DNA of 64,000 nucleotides from Betaproteobacteria bacterium HGW-Betaproteobacteria-7. GTDB taxonomy: Bacteria > Pseudomonadota > Gammaproteobacteria > Burkholderiales > Rhodocyclaceae. The translations under genes and the position numbers were made by a program. The stretch is taken from assembly GCA_002840765.1 (NCBI GenBank), contig PHCE01000006.1, positions 113,862-177,861 of the forward strand, read 5' to 3'. Below, piece after piece: positions 36,916-45,201 of this stretch (positions are counted from its first letter, which is position 1; every line of letters begins with the position of its first letter). The notes under the pieces are model-generated. The model was not told where the DNA came from. It did not search any database and was given only the letters and a program-made list of their open reading frames with translations.

Positions 36916-37752
36916 ATGACTCCAGAACTCCGCTCGCAACTGCTCGCCGGTCTCCACGATGGCAGCATCGTTCCTTACCTCGGGCCCGGTGTCCTCGTCG
37001 ATGTGCGCAATCCAGCCACTGGCGCCGCGATTCCCGCCGACAGCGATTCGCTGATCATCGCCATGAACGGCGGCAAGCCGATGGCGCCCAAGCTGATGTA
37101 CGAGTTCCCGCGGGCGGCGATGAACATCGAACTGAAGCGCGGCCGGACGACGGTGACCAAGTTCCTCAACCGCACCTACGGCGAGACGACCTGGACGCGC
37201 GCCGCGCTGCACGACTGGCTGCAGGGCATCGCTCCGCACTACGTCATCGACATCAACCGCGATACCCAGTTGCAGGATTCCTACGCCGGCGTGCCGCACA
37301 ACCTGATCGTCGGCGTCGCCCGCATCAGCGGCACGGCCTTCCGCTACAAGATCTATTTCTGGGACGGCCAGGCCTACCAGCCGAGCGAAGTCATCAATAC
37401 GGCCATTCCCATTCTCTTCAAGCCGATGGGGACGCCGCGGCCGGAAGGCGTCTATATCGCCTCCGATGCCGATTACGTCGATTTCATCACCGAACTCATG
37501 GGCGGCTTCTCGATTCCGCCGGAAATCAAGGAACTGCGCAAGGGCAAGCAGTATCTGCTGATGGGCATGCGTCTCAACCGCGATACCGAGCGCATGGTCA
37601 TGGCCGACATGATCTGGTCGGCCGCCGAACCCGCTGGCTGGGTATTCATTGCCGAGCCGACTGCCAAGGAGCGGCGCTACTGCAAGAAGATCGGCCTGGA
37701 AATCCTCCAGGCCGATGTGCACGACTTCATCGGCGCCGCCATCGCGGCCTGA
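36916..37752 (+). CDS. SIR2-like domain protein, NifA-regulated
   Basis: 278 residues. IVPYLGPGVL near the N-terminus stands for the SIR2 glycine loop. KPMGTPRPEGVYIASDADYVDF followed by YLLMGMRLNRDTERMV matches the SIR2_2 pattern (K-x-HG...DY...GxxLxD), but the catalytic His is replaced by Met. It may bind NAD or ADP-ribose without deacylating. The ATG has no good ribosome site. It is first in a three-gene operon behind NifA and sigma-54 elements. The role is unknown; an O2- or NAD-linked job in nitrogen fixation is inference. Confidence 0.75.
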   Translation: MTPELRSQLLAGLHDGSIVPYLGPGVLVDVRNPATGAAIPADSDSLIIAMNGGKPMAPKLMYEFPRAAMNIELKRGRTTVTKFLNRTYGETTWTRAALHDWLQGIAPHYVIDINRDTQLQDSYAGVPHNLIVGVARISGTAFRYKIYFWDGQAYQPSEVINTAIPILFKPMGTPRPEGVYIASDADYVDFITELMGGFSIPPEIKELRKGKQYLLMGMRLNRDTERMVMADMIWSAAEPAGWVFIAEPTAKERRYCKKIGLEILQADVHDFIGAAIAA

Positions 37753-37782
37753 AAAGTTTTACAAACAGGGAGTATAAAAATC

Positions 37783-38340
37783 ATGCTGCTCGATCGTTAC
37801 GAATCGCTGTTCTTCAATACCAACTTCAAGGAAGCCGCCAGCGATGCCGGCTGGGTCGCTTATCGTGGCGAACTGGTCATCACCGAGGGCGAAATCGCCG
37901 ATGCCCAGGGCCGGCGCAAGCCGCCGCAGGATCTGCTCAAGCAGGCGGCGCTGCTGGCTTGTGGCGACGAGCTGAAGCTGATCACCGGTTCCCTCGACGA
38001 ATTGCAGTACTTCCCGTTGCTGCTCGCCAAGTACGGCGCCGACTTCAAGCCGGGCCTGTTCGCCATCTTCTTCACCGTCAACATCGACAAGCCTTTCGTG
38101 GCGACCACCAACGGTGTGCCGGTCGTCTTCATTCCGCTCGTTCAGGGCATGGCGTGGAACGAGCTGATTGACTTGGTGGGGCTGGAAAAGAGCGACTTCA
38201 AGGGCCTCAGCGCCGCCGACAAGGTGGTCACGCTGTACAACGCGCTCAAGGATCACCAGTTCAAGTATCCGGAAGTCGCCCTCAGCGAGGCGCTGACCAA
38301 GACCAACAACGCCAAGCGGGAAACGCACGGGGCCATCTGA
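37783..38340 (+). CDS. unrecognised protein of the SIR2-like/hemerythrin operon
   Basis: 185 residues, soluble, with no signal peptide and a single cysteine (LLACGDEL). GGGAG precedes ATG 37783, 30 bases after the SIR2-like gene, and its stop overlaps the hemerythrin start (TGATG). I recognise no domain; a compact alpha/beta fold with LITGSLDELQYFPLLLAKYG in the middle is likely. Coupling to hemerythrin suggests they act together. Confidence 0.8.
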   Translation: MLLDRYESLFFNTNFKEAASDAGWVAYRGELVITEGEIADAQGRRKPPQDLLKQAALLACGDELKLITGSLDELQYFPLLLAKYGADFKPGLFAIFFTVNIDKPFVATTNGVPVVFIPLVQGMAWNELIDLVGLEKSDFKGLSAADKVVTLYNALKDHQFKYPEVALSEALTKTNNAKRETHGAI

Positions 38341-38735
38341 TGCCCTGGCAATCGTCGCAGGCCCTCGGGGTGGCGGAAATGGATGCCACCCACCGCGTTT
38401 TCGTCGATCTCGCCGATCGGCTTTTGGCTGCCGACGACGCGGCCTTCCCGGTGCTGTTCGCCGAGTTGCATGCGCATACCCGCGAACACTTCGAGAACGA
38501 GGGGCGGCTGATGAAGGCCTGTCGCTTCCCGGCCATCGGCGAGCACAACGGCGAACACCTGCGGGTACTCGGCGAGCTGGCGCATTTTGCCACCTCGGTC
38601 AAGGCCGGCCGTCTGGTTGCCGCTCGTCAGTACGCGCAGAACCTACCGGCCTGGTTCGCCACCCATCTGGCGACCATGGACGCGGCACTGGCCGCCTGCC
38701 TGAAGCGCGTCGACAGTCTGCCCGGCAAAGGGTGA
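38340..38735 (+). CDS. bacteriohemerythrin
   Basis: 131 residues. All di-iron ligands are visible: MDATH, HTREHFENEG, EHNGEH and THLATMD. It reversibly binds O2 at a di-iron site. As third gene of a NifA-type operon it probably buffers or delivers O2 around nitrogenase; that role is inferred from position. Confidence 0.93.
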   Translation: MPWQSSQALGVAEMDATHRVFVDLADRLLAADDAAFPVLFAELHAHTREHFENEGRLMKACRFPAIGEHNGEHLRVLGELAHFATSVKAGRLVAARQYAQNLPAWFATHLATMDAALAACLKRVDSLPGKG

Positions 38736-38741
38736 ACGAAA

Positions 38742-38776
38742 ACGGGCCCGGGCCTTCGCGGGAAGGCCGGGCCCGT
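38742..38776. terminator. GC-rich convergent terminator hairpin
   Basis: Stem ACGGGCCCGGGCCTT against AAGGCCGGGCCCGT with one bulge, between the hemerythrin and MFS stops. Without a T-run on either side, but placed to end both convergent transcripts. Confidence 0.7.
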
Positions 38777-38792
38777 TGGCCATGGCGGTCGC

Positions 38793-39998
38793 TCAGATCG
38801 CCGCTTGCAGACTGGCGAGAGCAGCGTTATCCCGCTTCTGCACCACTTTCAACACGAACAGCAGGGCGCTGCCGACGACCATGACGCCGGCCGCCAGCCA
38901 CAGCCCTGCAGCGTAGTCGCCAGCGCGTCCGGCCGCCAGCCAGCCGGTGACGGCTGGGCCGAGGATTTGTGCGGCGCCGTAGGAAAGCGTCATCTTGCCC
39001 ATCATCTTGGCCGGGCGGGTCGGGTAGTAACGGCCGGCCATGGTCAGCACCAGGCTGACCATGCCGATGAAGGTGCCACCGAAGAGCAGGGCGCCGAACA
39101 GGGTTGGCAGCAGGCCGCCAACCAGCACCGGCAGCGCGATGCCGACGATCTGCAGCAACGCGGCGAGAATCAGCGCATTCAAATCGCCGGTGCGCCGGGC
39201 GATGAAATCCCAGACGATGCAGGCCGGCGCGGCACCGATGCCGACCGCCAGGAAGGCCAGCGTGCCGTGCCCGGCAAGGCCGGGCAGACGATCGACGATG
39301 GCGACCAGGAAGGTGGCGCTGATCACGTAGCCGACGCCGGCGCAGAAATATGCGGCCATGAACAGGCGCATGAACAGCGGCGACGGCGGCTTGTCCTCCA
39401 TCTTCTGGCCGCTCTTGGTCAGGCCGCTGGTGTCCGGCGCCGGCAGCCAGCGCAGGGCCGGCACCAGCAGCAGGCAGCCGAGGGCGCTGAAGGCGAACCA
39501 CTGCTGGCGCCAGTCCAGCCACTGGCTCATCACCGCCACCGCCAGCGCGCAGCCGGCAATGCCGAGGCCGATGCCGGCGAAGTGGATGCCCAGTTCGCTG
39601 CGGTGATTGTGGCGGATCAGCCAGTTGAGGATCAGCCCGGTGCCGAACAGCATCGCCGCAGCGCTGCTCAAGCCGGCGATGAAGCGCGACAGCGCCCACA
39701 CCGTCAGGTCGGTAGTCAGGCCCATCATGATCGTGCTCAGTACGGCGACCACCATGCCGATGCGGTAGAGGCGGTCCTTCAATACCAGGTCGCTGATCAG
39801 CGAGGCGAGCACGGCACCGCACAGGTAGCCGCCGTAATTGATGGCCGCCAGCCAGCCGGCTTCGGCGATGCCCAGCCCGGCTTGCTGCTGCATTAGTGGC
39901 AGCAGCGGCGTATAGCTGAAGCGGGCAACGCCGAGCGCCAGCAGCAGGCTGAAAATGCCGGCGCCGAGCACCCGGATGCGTTCTCTCTGTTCGGCCAC
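38793..39998 (-). CDS. YbfB/YjiJ-family MFS transporter
   Basis: 401 residues, 12 hydrophobic segments. LGVARFSYTPLLPLMQQ at the first segment and INYGGYLCGAVLASL are typical of the YbfB/YjiJ group of exporters. Substrate unknown. It is divergent from a LysR regulator across about 100 bases holding the inverted repeat CGTTGTGGAGACAACG (near 40015-40031), a plausible operator. Confidence 0.88.
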   Translation of the reverse strand: MAEQRERIRVLGAGIFSLLLALGVARFSYTPLLPLMQQQAGLGIAEAGWLAAINYGGYLCGAVLASLISDLVLKDRLYRIGMVVAVLSTIMMGLTTDLTVWALSRFIAGLSSAAAMLFGTGLILNWLIRHNHRSELGIHFAGIGLGIAGCALAVAVMSQWLDWRQQWFAFSALGCLLLVPALRWLPAPDTSGLTKSGQKMEDKPPSPLFMRLFMAAYFCAGVGYVISATFLVAIVDRLPGLAGHGTLAFLAVGIGAAPACIVWDFIARRTGDLNALILAALLQIVGIALPVLVGGLLPTLFGALLFGGTFIGMVSLVLTMAGRYYPTRPAKMMGKMTLSYGAAQILGPAVTGWLAAGRAGDYAAGLWLAAGVMVVGSALLFVLKVVQKRDNAALASLQAAI

Positions 39999-40098
39999 GG
40001 CCGTCTCCTCATTGTCGTTGTGGAGACAACGATAAACGCGCTAAGCTATCTTCACAATTGATTTATCAAGAACGAATCATTCTGTAATGGAGATATGC

Positions 40099-40947
40099 AT
40101 GGAGCTGATCGCACTCAGGACCTTCCAGGCCGTCGTCGAAGAGGGCGGCATCCTCGCCGCCTCGCGCAAGCTGAACACGGTGCAGTCGAACGTCACCGGG
40201 CGCATCCAGAAACTGGAAGAGGAACTCGGCACCGAGCTGTTCTTTCGCAAGGGACGCGGCCTGCAACTGGCGCCGTCGGGGCGCGTGCTGCTCGACTACA
40301 CACGGCGCATGCTGATGCTCGAGCGGCAGACGGCGGCGGCTGTGCGCCAGGTCGGCGAGAGCGTCGGCGAACTGCGCATCGGGGCCATGGAAACCTTCGC
40401 TGCGCTGCACCTGCCGCGGGCGCTGAAAGCCGTCCGGGCCAGCCATCCCGGCCTCGAGCTGCGCGTATTCACTGACACCAGCGCGGCGCTGACCGACAAG
40501 GTGCTGCACCACAAGCTCGACTGCGCCCTGGTCGCCGGGCCGGTGATCCATCCCGAACTGCAATTCGCCGAACTGATCGTCGAGGAACTGGTACAGGTCC
40601 ATGCCGCCGGCAGCAATCCGCTGCTGCTGCCGCTGATCCTGTTCCGCGAAGGCTGCGCCTACCGCGCCCGGGCGCTCGCCTGGCAGCGCAGCCAGGGCCA
40701 TGTGCAGGCTGAAGCCATGGAATTCGGCACCCTCGAAGGCATCCTCGGCTGCATCGCCGTCGGCCTCGGCTGGACGCTGATGCCGCGGCGCGTCGTTGAA
40801 CAGTCGGCGCATGCCGCCGATCTGGTCGTCGAGGCCGTGCCGCCGGAAATAAGCCTTGTGCCGACGGGCATGATCAGCCGCCGCGATGCGCCGGCGCTGG
40901 CGGCGCTGAACACCCTGGCGGCCGCCTTGGCACCGGTGCCGGACTAA
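40099..40947 (+). CDS. LysR-family transcriptional regulator
   Basis: 282 residues. The N-terminal helix-turn-helix is ASRKLNTVQSNVTGRIQKLE (about 21-40), followed by an effector-binding domain. ATG 40099 has GGAG 6 bases upstream; ATG 40087 has none. It probably controls the divergent MFS gene. It converges on draG with a 4-base overlap. Confidence 0.9.
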   Translation: MELIALRTFQAVVEEGGILAASRKLNTVQSNVTGRIQKLEEELGTELFFRKGRGLQLAPSGRVLLDYTRRMLMLERQTAAAVRQVGESVGELRIGAMETFAALHLPRALKAVRASHPGLELRVFTDTSAALTDKVLHHKLDCALVAGPVIHPELQFAELIVEELVQVHAAGSNPLLLPLILFREGCAYRARALAWQRSQGHVQAEAMEFGTLEGILGCIAVGLGWTLMPRRVVEQSAHAADLVVEAVPPEISLVPTGMISRRDAPALAALNTLAAALAPVPD

Positions 40948-41891
40948 GCGTCGCTCAGCGCAATCAGTGCTTCTGCCTGCTTCTCGCAGCGCACCCGGGT
41001 CAGTTCGTCCACGCTGCGTAGCCAGCGCCGGGGAATATCGGGCAGGCCGTAACGGGCGCCGGCCAGCATGCCGGCGATGGCGCCGGTGGTGTCGGCATCA
41101 CCGCCGCGATTGACGACGTCGATCAGGCAATCTTCAAAATTTTCGGTGGCGAAGAAGGATTGAAACACAGCTTGCAGTGTGTCGACGACGAAGCCGCTCG
41201 GATTCTCGCGCGGCTTCTGGTCCCAGGCAAAAACCGGGAAGCGCTCGACCAGCGGGATGACCCTGTCGTTTTCCACCTGCAAGGCATCGCGTCCGGCAAG
41301 GAAATCCTGAACCATGAAGATCAGCGTTTCACAGGCCGCATCGGACAGCGCATTGTGGTGCGTGACATGGGCCTGGGCGCGGCTGGCGGCAATCACCGCC
41401 TCGGCCGGCTGGCCATAGCAGGCCAGGGCCACCGGCAGCCCGCGCATGGCGGCACCGTTGCCGGCGTCGTGCTCGGAGGCGGGGGCTTCCGGATTGCCGG
41501 TGCTGCGGAAGGTGACCAGGTTGCGGCGGATGGTATTGCCGATGTCCACCGGTTTGCCGCGCATCCAGGCATCAAAGGCCTTGGCGGCGTTCTTGGCGTC
41601 GACGGCACCGTGGCGCAGAATGGATTCGCCGAGGGCCAGGGCCATGGTCGTATCGTCGGTGACCTGGCCGGCCTTCAGGCGCAGCCAGCCGCCGCCGGTG
41701 ATCTCGCTGTGCATCCGATACTGGGTGCGGATTTCGCGTGGGGTCATGAACTCGACCGTGGCCCCCAGCGCGTCGCCGATGGCCAGGCCGACATAGGCGG
41801 CAACGGCGCGGTCGCTGAGCGGCGAGCGTTCTGCCGACGAGCGGTGGCGGACCGGCGCCGTACGGGCGATCAGTTCTCCGGACCAAAACAT
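40944..41891 (-). CDS. draG: dinitrogenase reductase activating ADP-ribosylglycohydrolase
   Basis: 315 residues from ATG 41891 (AAGGA site). DraG removes ADP-ribose from NifH Arg102. The dimanganese motifs are DDTTMALALGESIL and NRGGDADTTGAIAGML. Unlike the usual draTG pair it is about 7 kb from draT and ends the nifB operon, its start lying just inside the nifQ end, so its expression would follow nifB. Confidence 0.92.
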   Translation of the reverse strand: MFWSGELIARTAPVRHRSSAERSPLSDRAVAAYVGLAIGDALGATVEFMTPREIRTQYRMHSEITGGGWLRLKAGQVTDDTTMALALGESILRHGAVDAKNAAKAFDAWMRGKPVDIGNTIRRNLVTFRSTGNPEAPASEHDAGNGAAMRGLPVALACYGQPAEAVIAASRAQAHVTHHNALSDAACETLIFMVQDFLAGRDALQVENDRVIPLVERFPVFAWDQKPRENPSGFVVDTLQAVFQSFFATENFEDCLIDVVNRGGDADTTGAIAGMLAGARYGLPDIPRRWLRSVDELTRVRCEKQAEALIALSDA

Positions 41892-42442
41892 TTGGCGAAA
41901 TCCTTGCAAACACCGCACGAGGGGGCGGGGCAGACGTAGATCCCCTCACGCGAGCAAAACTGGCGATAGAGAAATTTCTTCCACTTCATGTCGCCGCTGT
42001 TGAGGGCGGCAAGTTCCGGGAAGTTGACCTGCATCAGCTGGCTCAGTTCGGCGCGGCTGGTGAAGCCGAGATCCTGCCACAGATGGTCGGGGCCAGCGCA
42101 GGCCGCGGTCAGGATGTCGGCCATCCAGGCGGCGCTGATCAGATCGGGCGCCAGGTGGTCGCGCAGCAGGCGCTGCAGTTCCTCGGCTTCCGGCAGGTCG
42201 AGCCGGGAGTCTTCCGCTGGCGCCAGCGTGCACCCGGGAAAGTAGTCACGCAGCAGCGCTGCGTGGCGTTCGGCACCGAGGCCGAGGTCGCCGGGCAGAC
42301 AGCCGCAACCGGCAGCCTGCCCGGCGAGCAGGCTGGCCAGCAGCGGCCGGTTCGGATCGCCCAGCGCTGCCGTGCCTGCCGGTGCGGCAAGCAGGCTGGT
42401 CTGCAACAGCGCACGCCAGGGCTGGCGATCCGGACCGTTCAT
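41870..42442 (-). CDS. nifQ: NifQ, molybdenum donor for FeMo-cofactor
   Basis: 190 residues. The C-terminal cysteine motif CPAPSCGVCKDFAKC (C-x4-C-x2-C-x5-C) holds the Mo-Fe-S cluster of NifQ. SGDMKWKKFLYRQFC precedes it as in the family. It starts 10 bases after the FeSII-like gene. Confidence 0.93.
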   Translation of the reverse strand: MNGPDRQPWRALLQTSLLAAPAGTAALGDPNRPLLASLLAGQAAGCGCLPGDLGLGAERHAALLRDYFPGCTLAPAEDSRLDLPEAEELQRLLRDHLAPDLISAAWMADILTAACAGPDHLWQDLGFTSRAELSQLMQVNFPELAALNSGDMKWKKFLYRQFCSREGIYVCPAPSCGVCKDFAKCFGPEN

Positions 42443-42452
42443 GCTGTCGGAC

Positions 42453-42815
42453 TCACTTGCTCGGATATTCGACCAGCAGATCCTCGTCGCGCAGCACCAT
42501 CTGGCAGGCGAGGCGCCACTGGGTCGGGCACAGGTCGTCGACCAGCATCTGCTCGATCTCGGCCTTGGTGATCTTGCCTAGTTCCTTGAGCACGCGAACT
42601 TCGTGATCGGTTAGCGGTGCCCCCATCGGGCTGCGCTTGGCATCGATCGATGAAACCTTGACCAGGCAGGTGCCGCAGTCGCCATTTTCGCAACCAAAAT
42701 CGATCGGGATATGGTGTTCCTTGGCCAGGGTCAGGACGGTCTGGGTACGGCTGCCAGCGACGGCGTAGACGGTCTTGTCTTTGTGCATCGGGCTACTGAA
42801 TGTAATGAGCGCCAT
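42453..42815 (-). CDS. FeSII (Shethna)-like 2Fe-2S ferredoxin
   Basis: 120 residues. CENGDCGTCLVKV plus a later LACQ give the 2Fe-2S ligands. From memory it resembles the Azotobacter FeSII protein along its whole length: ITFSSP at the start, AVAG, LTDHE, RLACQ and the end DEDLLVE. FeSII binds oxidised nitrogenase and shields it from O2. Location in the nifB operon supports that role. A database alignment would settle FeSII against a generic nif ferredoxin. Confidence 0.82.
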   Translation of the reverse strand: MALITFSSPMHKDKTVYAVAGSRTQTVLTLAKEHHIPIDFGCENGDCGTCLVKVSSIDAKRSPMGAPLTDHEVRVLKELGKITKAEIEQMLVDDLCPTQWRLACQMVLRDEDLLVEYPSK

Positions 42816-42904
42816 TTTTACTTCCTCAAATTGAGCGGTTTATCGGGGTTTCTCTGTTGTTGTCGGGGTGTTGCCATGCTTTTAATCTTGTTCGGTGCGG
42901 CCGC

Positions 42905-43192
42905 TCAGGCCGGCTTGACGACGATTTCGCCGCCAAGTATCTGTGCCTGGCAAGCCAGGCGGTGGCCGCGCGGGGCCATGTTGTCCTTGAGCACCTGGTC
43001 CTCGAGGACGCTCGGTGAGGCGAGGTTTTCGCCGCCGGAGATGATCTTGGTCAGGCAGGTGCAGCATTCGCCTTCGCGGCAGCCGTAGGTGATGCTGGCG
43101 CCGACCTTCTCCGATACTTCGATCAGCCGGGTGCCAGCGGGCACGGTGACGGTGACGCCGATATCTTCGAAGGTGACTTTCGCTTTGGGCAT
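42905..43192 (-). CDS. 2Fe-2S ferredoxin of the nifB operon
   Basis: 95 residues. YGCREGECCTCLTKI (C-x4-C-x2-C, with an extra cysteine) and HRLACQAQ give plant-type 2Fe-2S ligands. It lies 14 bases after the flavodiiron gene and 89 bases before the FeSII-like gene. It may donate electrons to one of these neighbours. Confidence 0.88.
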   Translation of the reverse strand: MPKAKVTFEDIGVTVTVPAGTRLIEVSEKVGASITYGCREGECCTCLTKIISGGENLASPSVLEDQVLKDNMAPRGHRLACQAQILGGEIVVKPA

Positions 43193-43206
43193 TTCGTTCT
43201 CCAGGT

Positions 43207-44478
43207 TCAGGCCAGTTCGGCCATGTCGATATCGCGGTGCTCGACGCGGCCGGTCAGGTGGCGGGCCAGTTGTTCGCCGAGCTGACAGCAGGCTGCCAGC
43301 TCGTCGCTGTCGGGGACCAGCTTGATGCGCAGGCCTTCGACTGGCACGCGCAGCTTGAGGCCGCGCAGACGGTCCTCGATCAGCCGCACCGCCTCACCGC
43401 TCCAGCCATAGGAGCCGAAGGCGGCGCCCAGCTTGCCCTTGACGTTGACCGTAGTCAGCGAGGAAAGCACGTCCCACACCGGCTTGACGGCGTCGCCGTT
43501 GATCGTCGGGCTGCCGAAGGCGAGCGCGTCGGCTTCCTCGATCAGGTCGGTGAAGATGCCGGATTCGCCGCCTTCCAGGTCGTACAGCGAGACGCGTACG
43601 CCGCCGATGGATTCGGCACCGGCAGCCAGCGCTTCGGCCATCCGTCGGGTGTTGCCGTAGGCGGAAATATAGAAGACGACCAGCGTCTTTTCGCTGCGCG
43701 CCTCATTGAACAGGCGCGGGGTCGCCAGTTCGCGGTAGCGGTGCACGTAGTCGCGCGGCTGATGACGCAGGATCGGCCCGTGCGCCGGAGCGATCGTCGA
43801 CAGTTCGAGCGGCTCGATCAGCGCCACCGCGTCGAGCACGTGCTCGCGGAACGGCCGCATGATGTGCGCGTAGTAATACTCGAACGAGAAGCGGAAATCG
43901 CCGACGGTGTCGTTGAACAGCCGGGCGTCGCAGAAATGGCAGCCGAAGATGTCGCCGGAAAAGAGAATGCCGTCTTCGACCAGATAGGTGCACTGCGTGT
44001 CCGGCCAGTGCAGATAGGGCGTGTGCAGGAAACGTAAGGTGCGGCCGCCGAGATCAACCTCGTCATCGGTGGTCACCGGAATGTACTCGGGCGGCTTCTC
44101 GCCGGAGGGCTTCAACAGCGCCTTCAGCATCATCTGGGCGCGGCTGGACAGATAGACCTTGGCCCGCGGCGCGCGCTTGAGCAACTCGGGCAGGGCGCCG
44201 CTATGGTCCGGCTCCAGATGGTTGAGGACGATGGTGGTGATTTCGTCGTATCGGGCTACCGATTCGAGCCGGGCGAAAAAGGTGTCGGCGAAGTTTTCCT
44301 TGACCGTGTCGATGACGGCCACGCCGTTTTCGCCGCGCACCACGTAGCTGTTGTAGCTGGTGCCGTTGGCGGTTTTCAGGATGATGTCGAAACTGCGCAG
44401 ATGCGGGTCGAGGGCGCCCACCCAGTGGACGCCCGGAGCGATTTCCACTGCGCCGTCAGTGAGTCCCGCAACCGGCAT
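43207..44478 (-). CDS. fprA: A-type flavodiiron protein (FprA-like)
   Basis: 423 residues from ATG 44478 (GAGGAA site). The metallo-beta-lactamase-like domain has the di-iron motif NHLEPDHSG, later GDIFGCHFCD, and APAHGPIL. A flavodoxin domain (about 255-400, VVFYISAYGNTRRMAEAL) follows. These enzymes reduce O2 or NO with FMN. In a nif operon it probably removes O2 near nitrogenase or serves as a redox carrier. It overlaps nifO by 23 bases. Confidence 0.9.
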   Translation of the reverse strand: MPVAGLTDGAVEIAPGVHWVGALDPHLRSFDIILKTANGTSYNSYVVRGENGVAVIDTVKENFADTFFARLESVARYDEITTIVLNHLEPDHSGALPELLKRAPRAKVYLSSRAQMMLKALLKPSGEKPPEYIPVTTDDEVDLGGRTLRFLHTPYLHWPDTQCTYLVEDGILFSGDIFGCHFCDARLFNDTVGDFRFSFEYYYAHIMRPFREHVLDAVALIEPLELSTIAPAHGPILRHQPRDYVHRYRELATPRLFNEARSEKTLVVFYISAYGNTRRMAEALAAGAESIGGVRVSLYDLEGGESGIFTDLIEEADALAFGSPTINGDAVKPVWDVLSSLTTVNVKGKLGAAFGSYGWSGEAVRLIEDRLRGLKLRVPVEGLRIKLVPDSDELAACCQLGEQLARHLTGRVEHRDIDMAELA

Positions 44479-44923
44479 GTTCTTCCTCGTCGTGGTCATG
44501 GCTGCCACAACTGCCATGGCCTTCCGGGCCGTGCACGCAGGCTTCGATATTGCCGGCCGGGAGCTCGACGCCGTTCAGTCCCAGCCAGGCATCGACCGCC
44601 GCCGGGTCGAAGCCGACCATGCGTTCCTCGCCGACTTCCATCAGCGGCCGGCGGATCAGTAGCGGGTTCTCCAGCAGCAGCTTGAGCGCCGCTTCCGCAG
44701 CCAGGCTCTCCGGCACGATCTCGCCAGCCTTGACGGCCGGCGCAGCGCGATTGAACCAGTCAGCGACCGGCAGGCTGCCGACAAACTGCAGCAGCCGGTC
44801 GGCCGTCCACGCCTCGTTCTTCAGGCTTTTTGCCTGAACGGTGTGGCCGGCGGCGGCGAGCAGTGTCTTCTGACGCAGGTTGCCCTTGCAGCCGGGTTTC
44901 TCGTAAAACGTGACGACGGCCAT
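44456..44923 (-). CDS. nifO: nitrogenase-associated ArsC-like protein NifO with metal-binding tail
   Basis: 155 residues from ATG 44923. EKPGCKGNLRQK, PVADWFNRAAPAVKAGEI and PLLIRRPLMEVG are hallmarks of NifO, which sits between fdxN and nifQ in Azotobacter too. The last 25 residues are unusually rich in His and Cys (HGSCGSHDHDEEEHAGCGTH), suggesting metal binding. It starts at the last base of the ferredoxin stop. Confidence 0.9.
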   Translation of the reverse strand: MAVVTFYEKPGCKGNLRQKTLLAAAGHTVQAKSLKNEAWTADRLLQFVGSLPVADWFNRAAPAVKAGEIVPESLAAEAALKLLLENPLLIRRPLMEVGEERMVGFDPAAVDAWLGLNGVELPAGNIEACVHGPEGHGSCGSHDHDEEEHAGCGTH

Positions 44924-45201
44924 CAGGCAGCATCCTTCCACAGGCCGAATTGCTTCAGCTTTTCAATCGGAATCCCGGTCAGCGACCCGGGTGGGTTCAG
45001 GAACTCGCCCAGTTCGTTGACGATGGCCATTTCGATCGGGCAGATCGCGGCACATTGCGCGTCGGCGTGGTCGCCGAGGCATTCCGTGCATTTCGCGTCG
45101 TCAATCAGGAAATGCGGCTTGTCCTCGTAGATCGCGTCGTTCGGGCAGACATCGACGCAGGCCCAGCAATTGACACAGGATTCGGTGATTTGCAGGGCCA
45201 T
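44923..45201 (-). CDS. fdxN: 2[4Fe-4S] ferredoxin following nifB
   Basis: 92 residues. CVNCWACVDVCPNDAI and CTECLGDHADAQCAAICP bind two 4Fe-4S clusters with the expanded second spacing of FdxN. It follows nifB with no gap, the usual place of FdxN, which supplies electrons for NifB-co synthesis. Confidence 0.93.
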   Translation of the reverse strand: MALQITESCVNCWACVDVCPNDAIYEDKPHFLIDDAKCTECLGDHADAQCAAICPIEMAIVNELGEFLNPPGSLTGIPIEKLKQFGLWKDAA

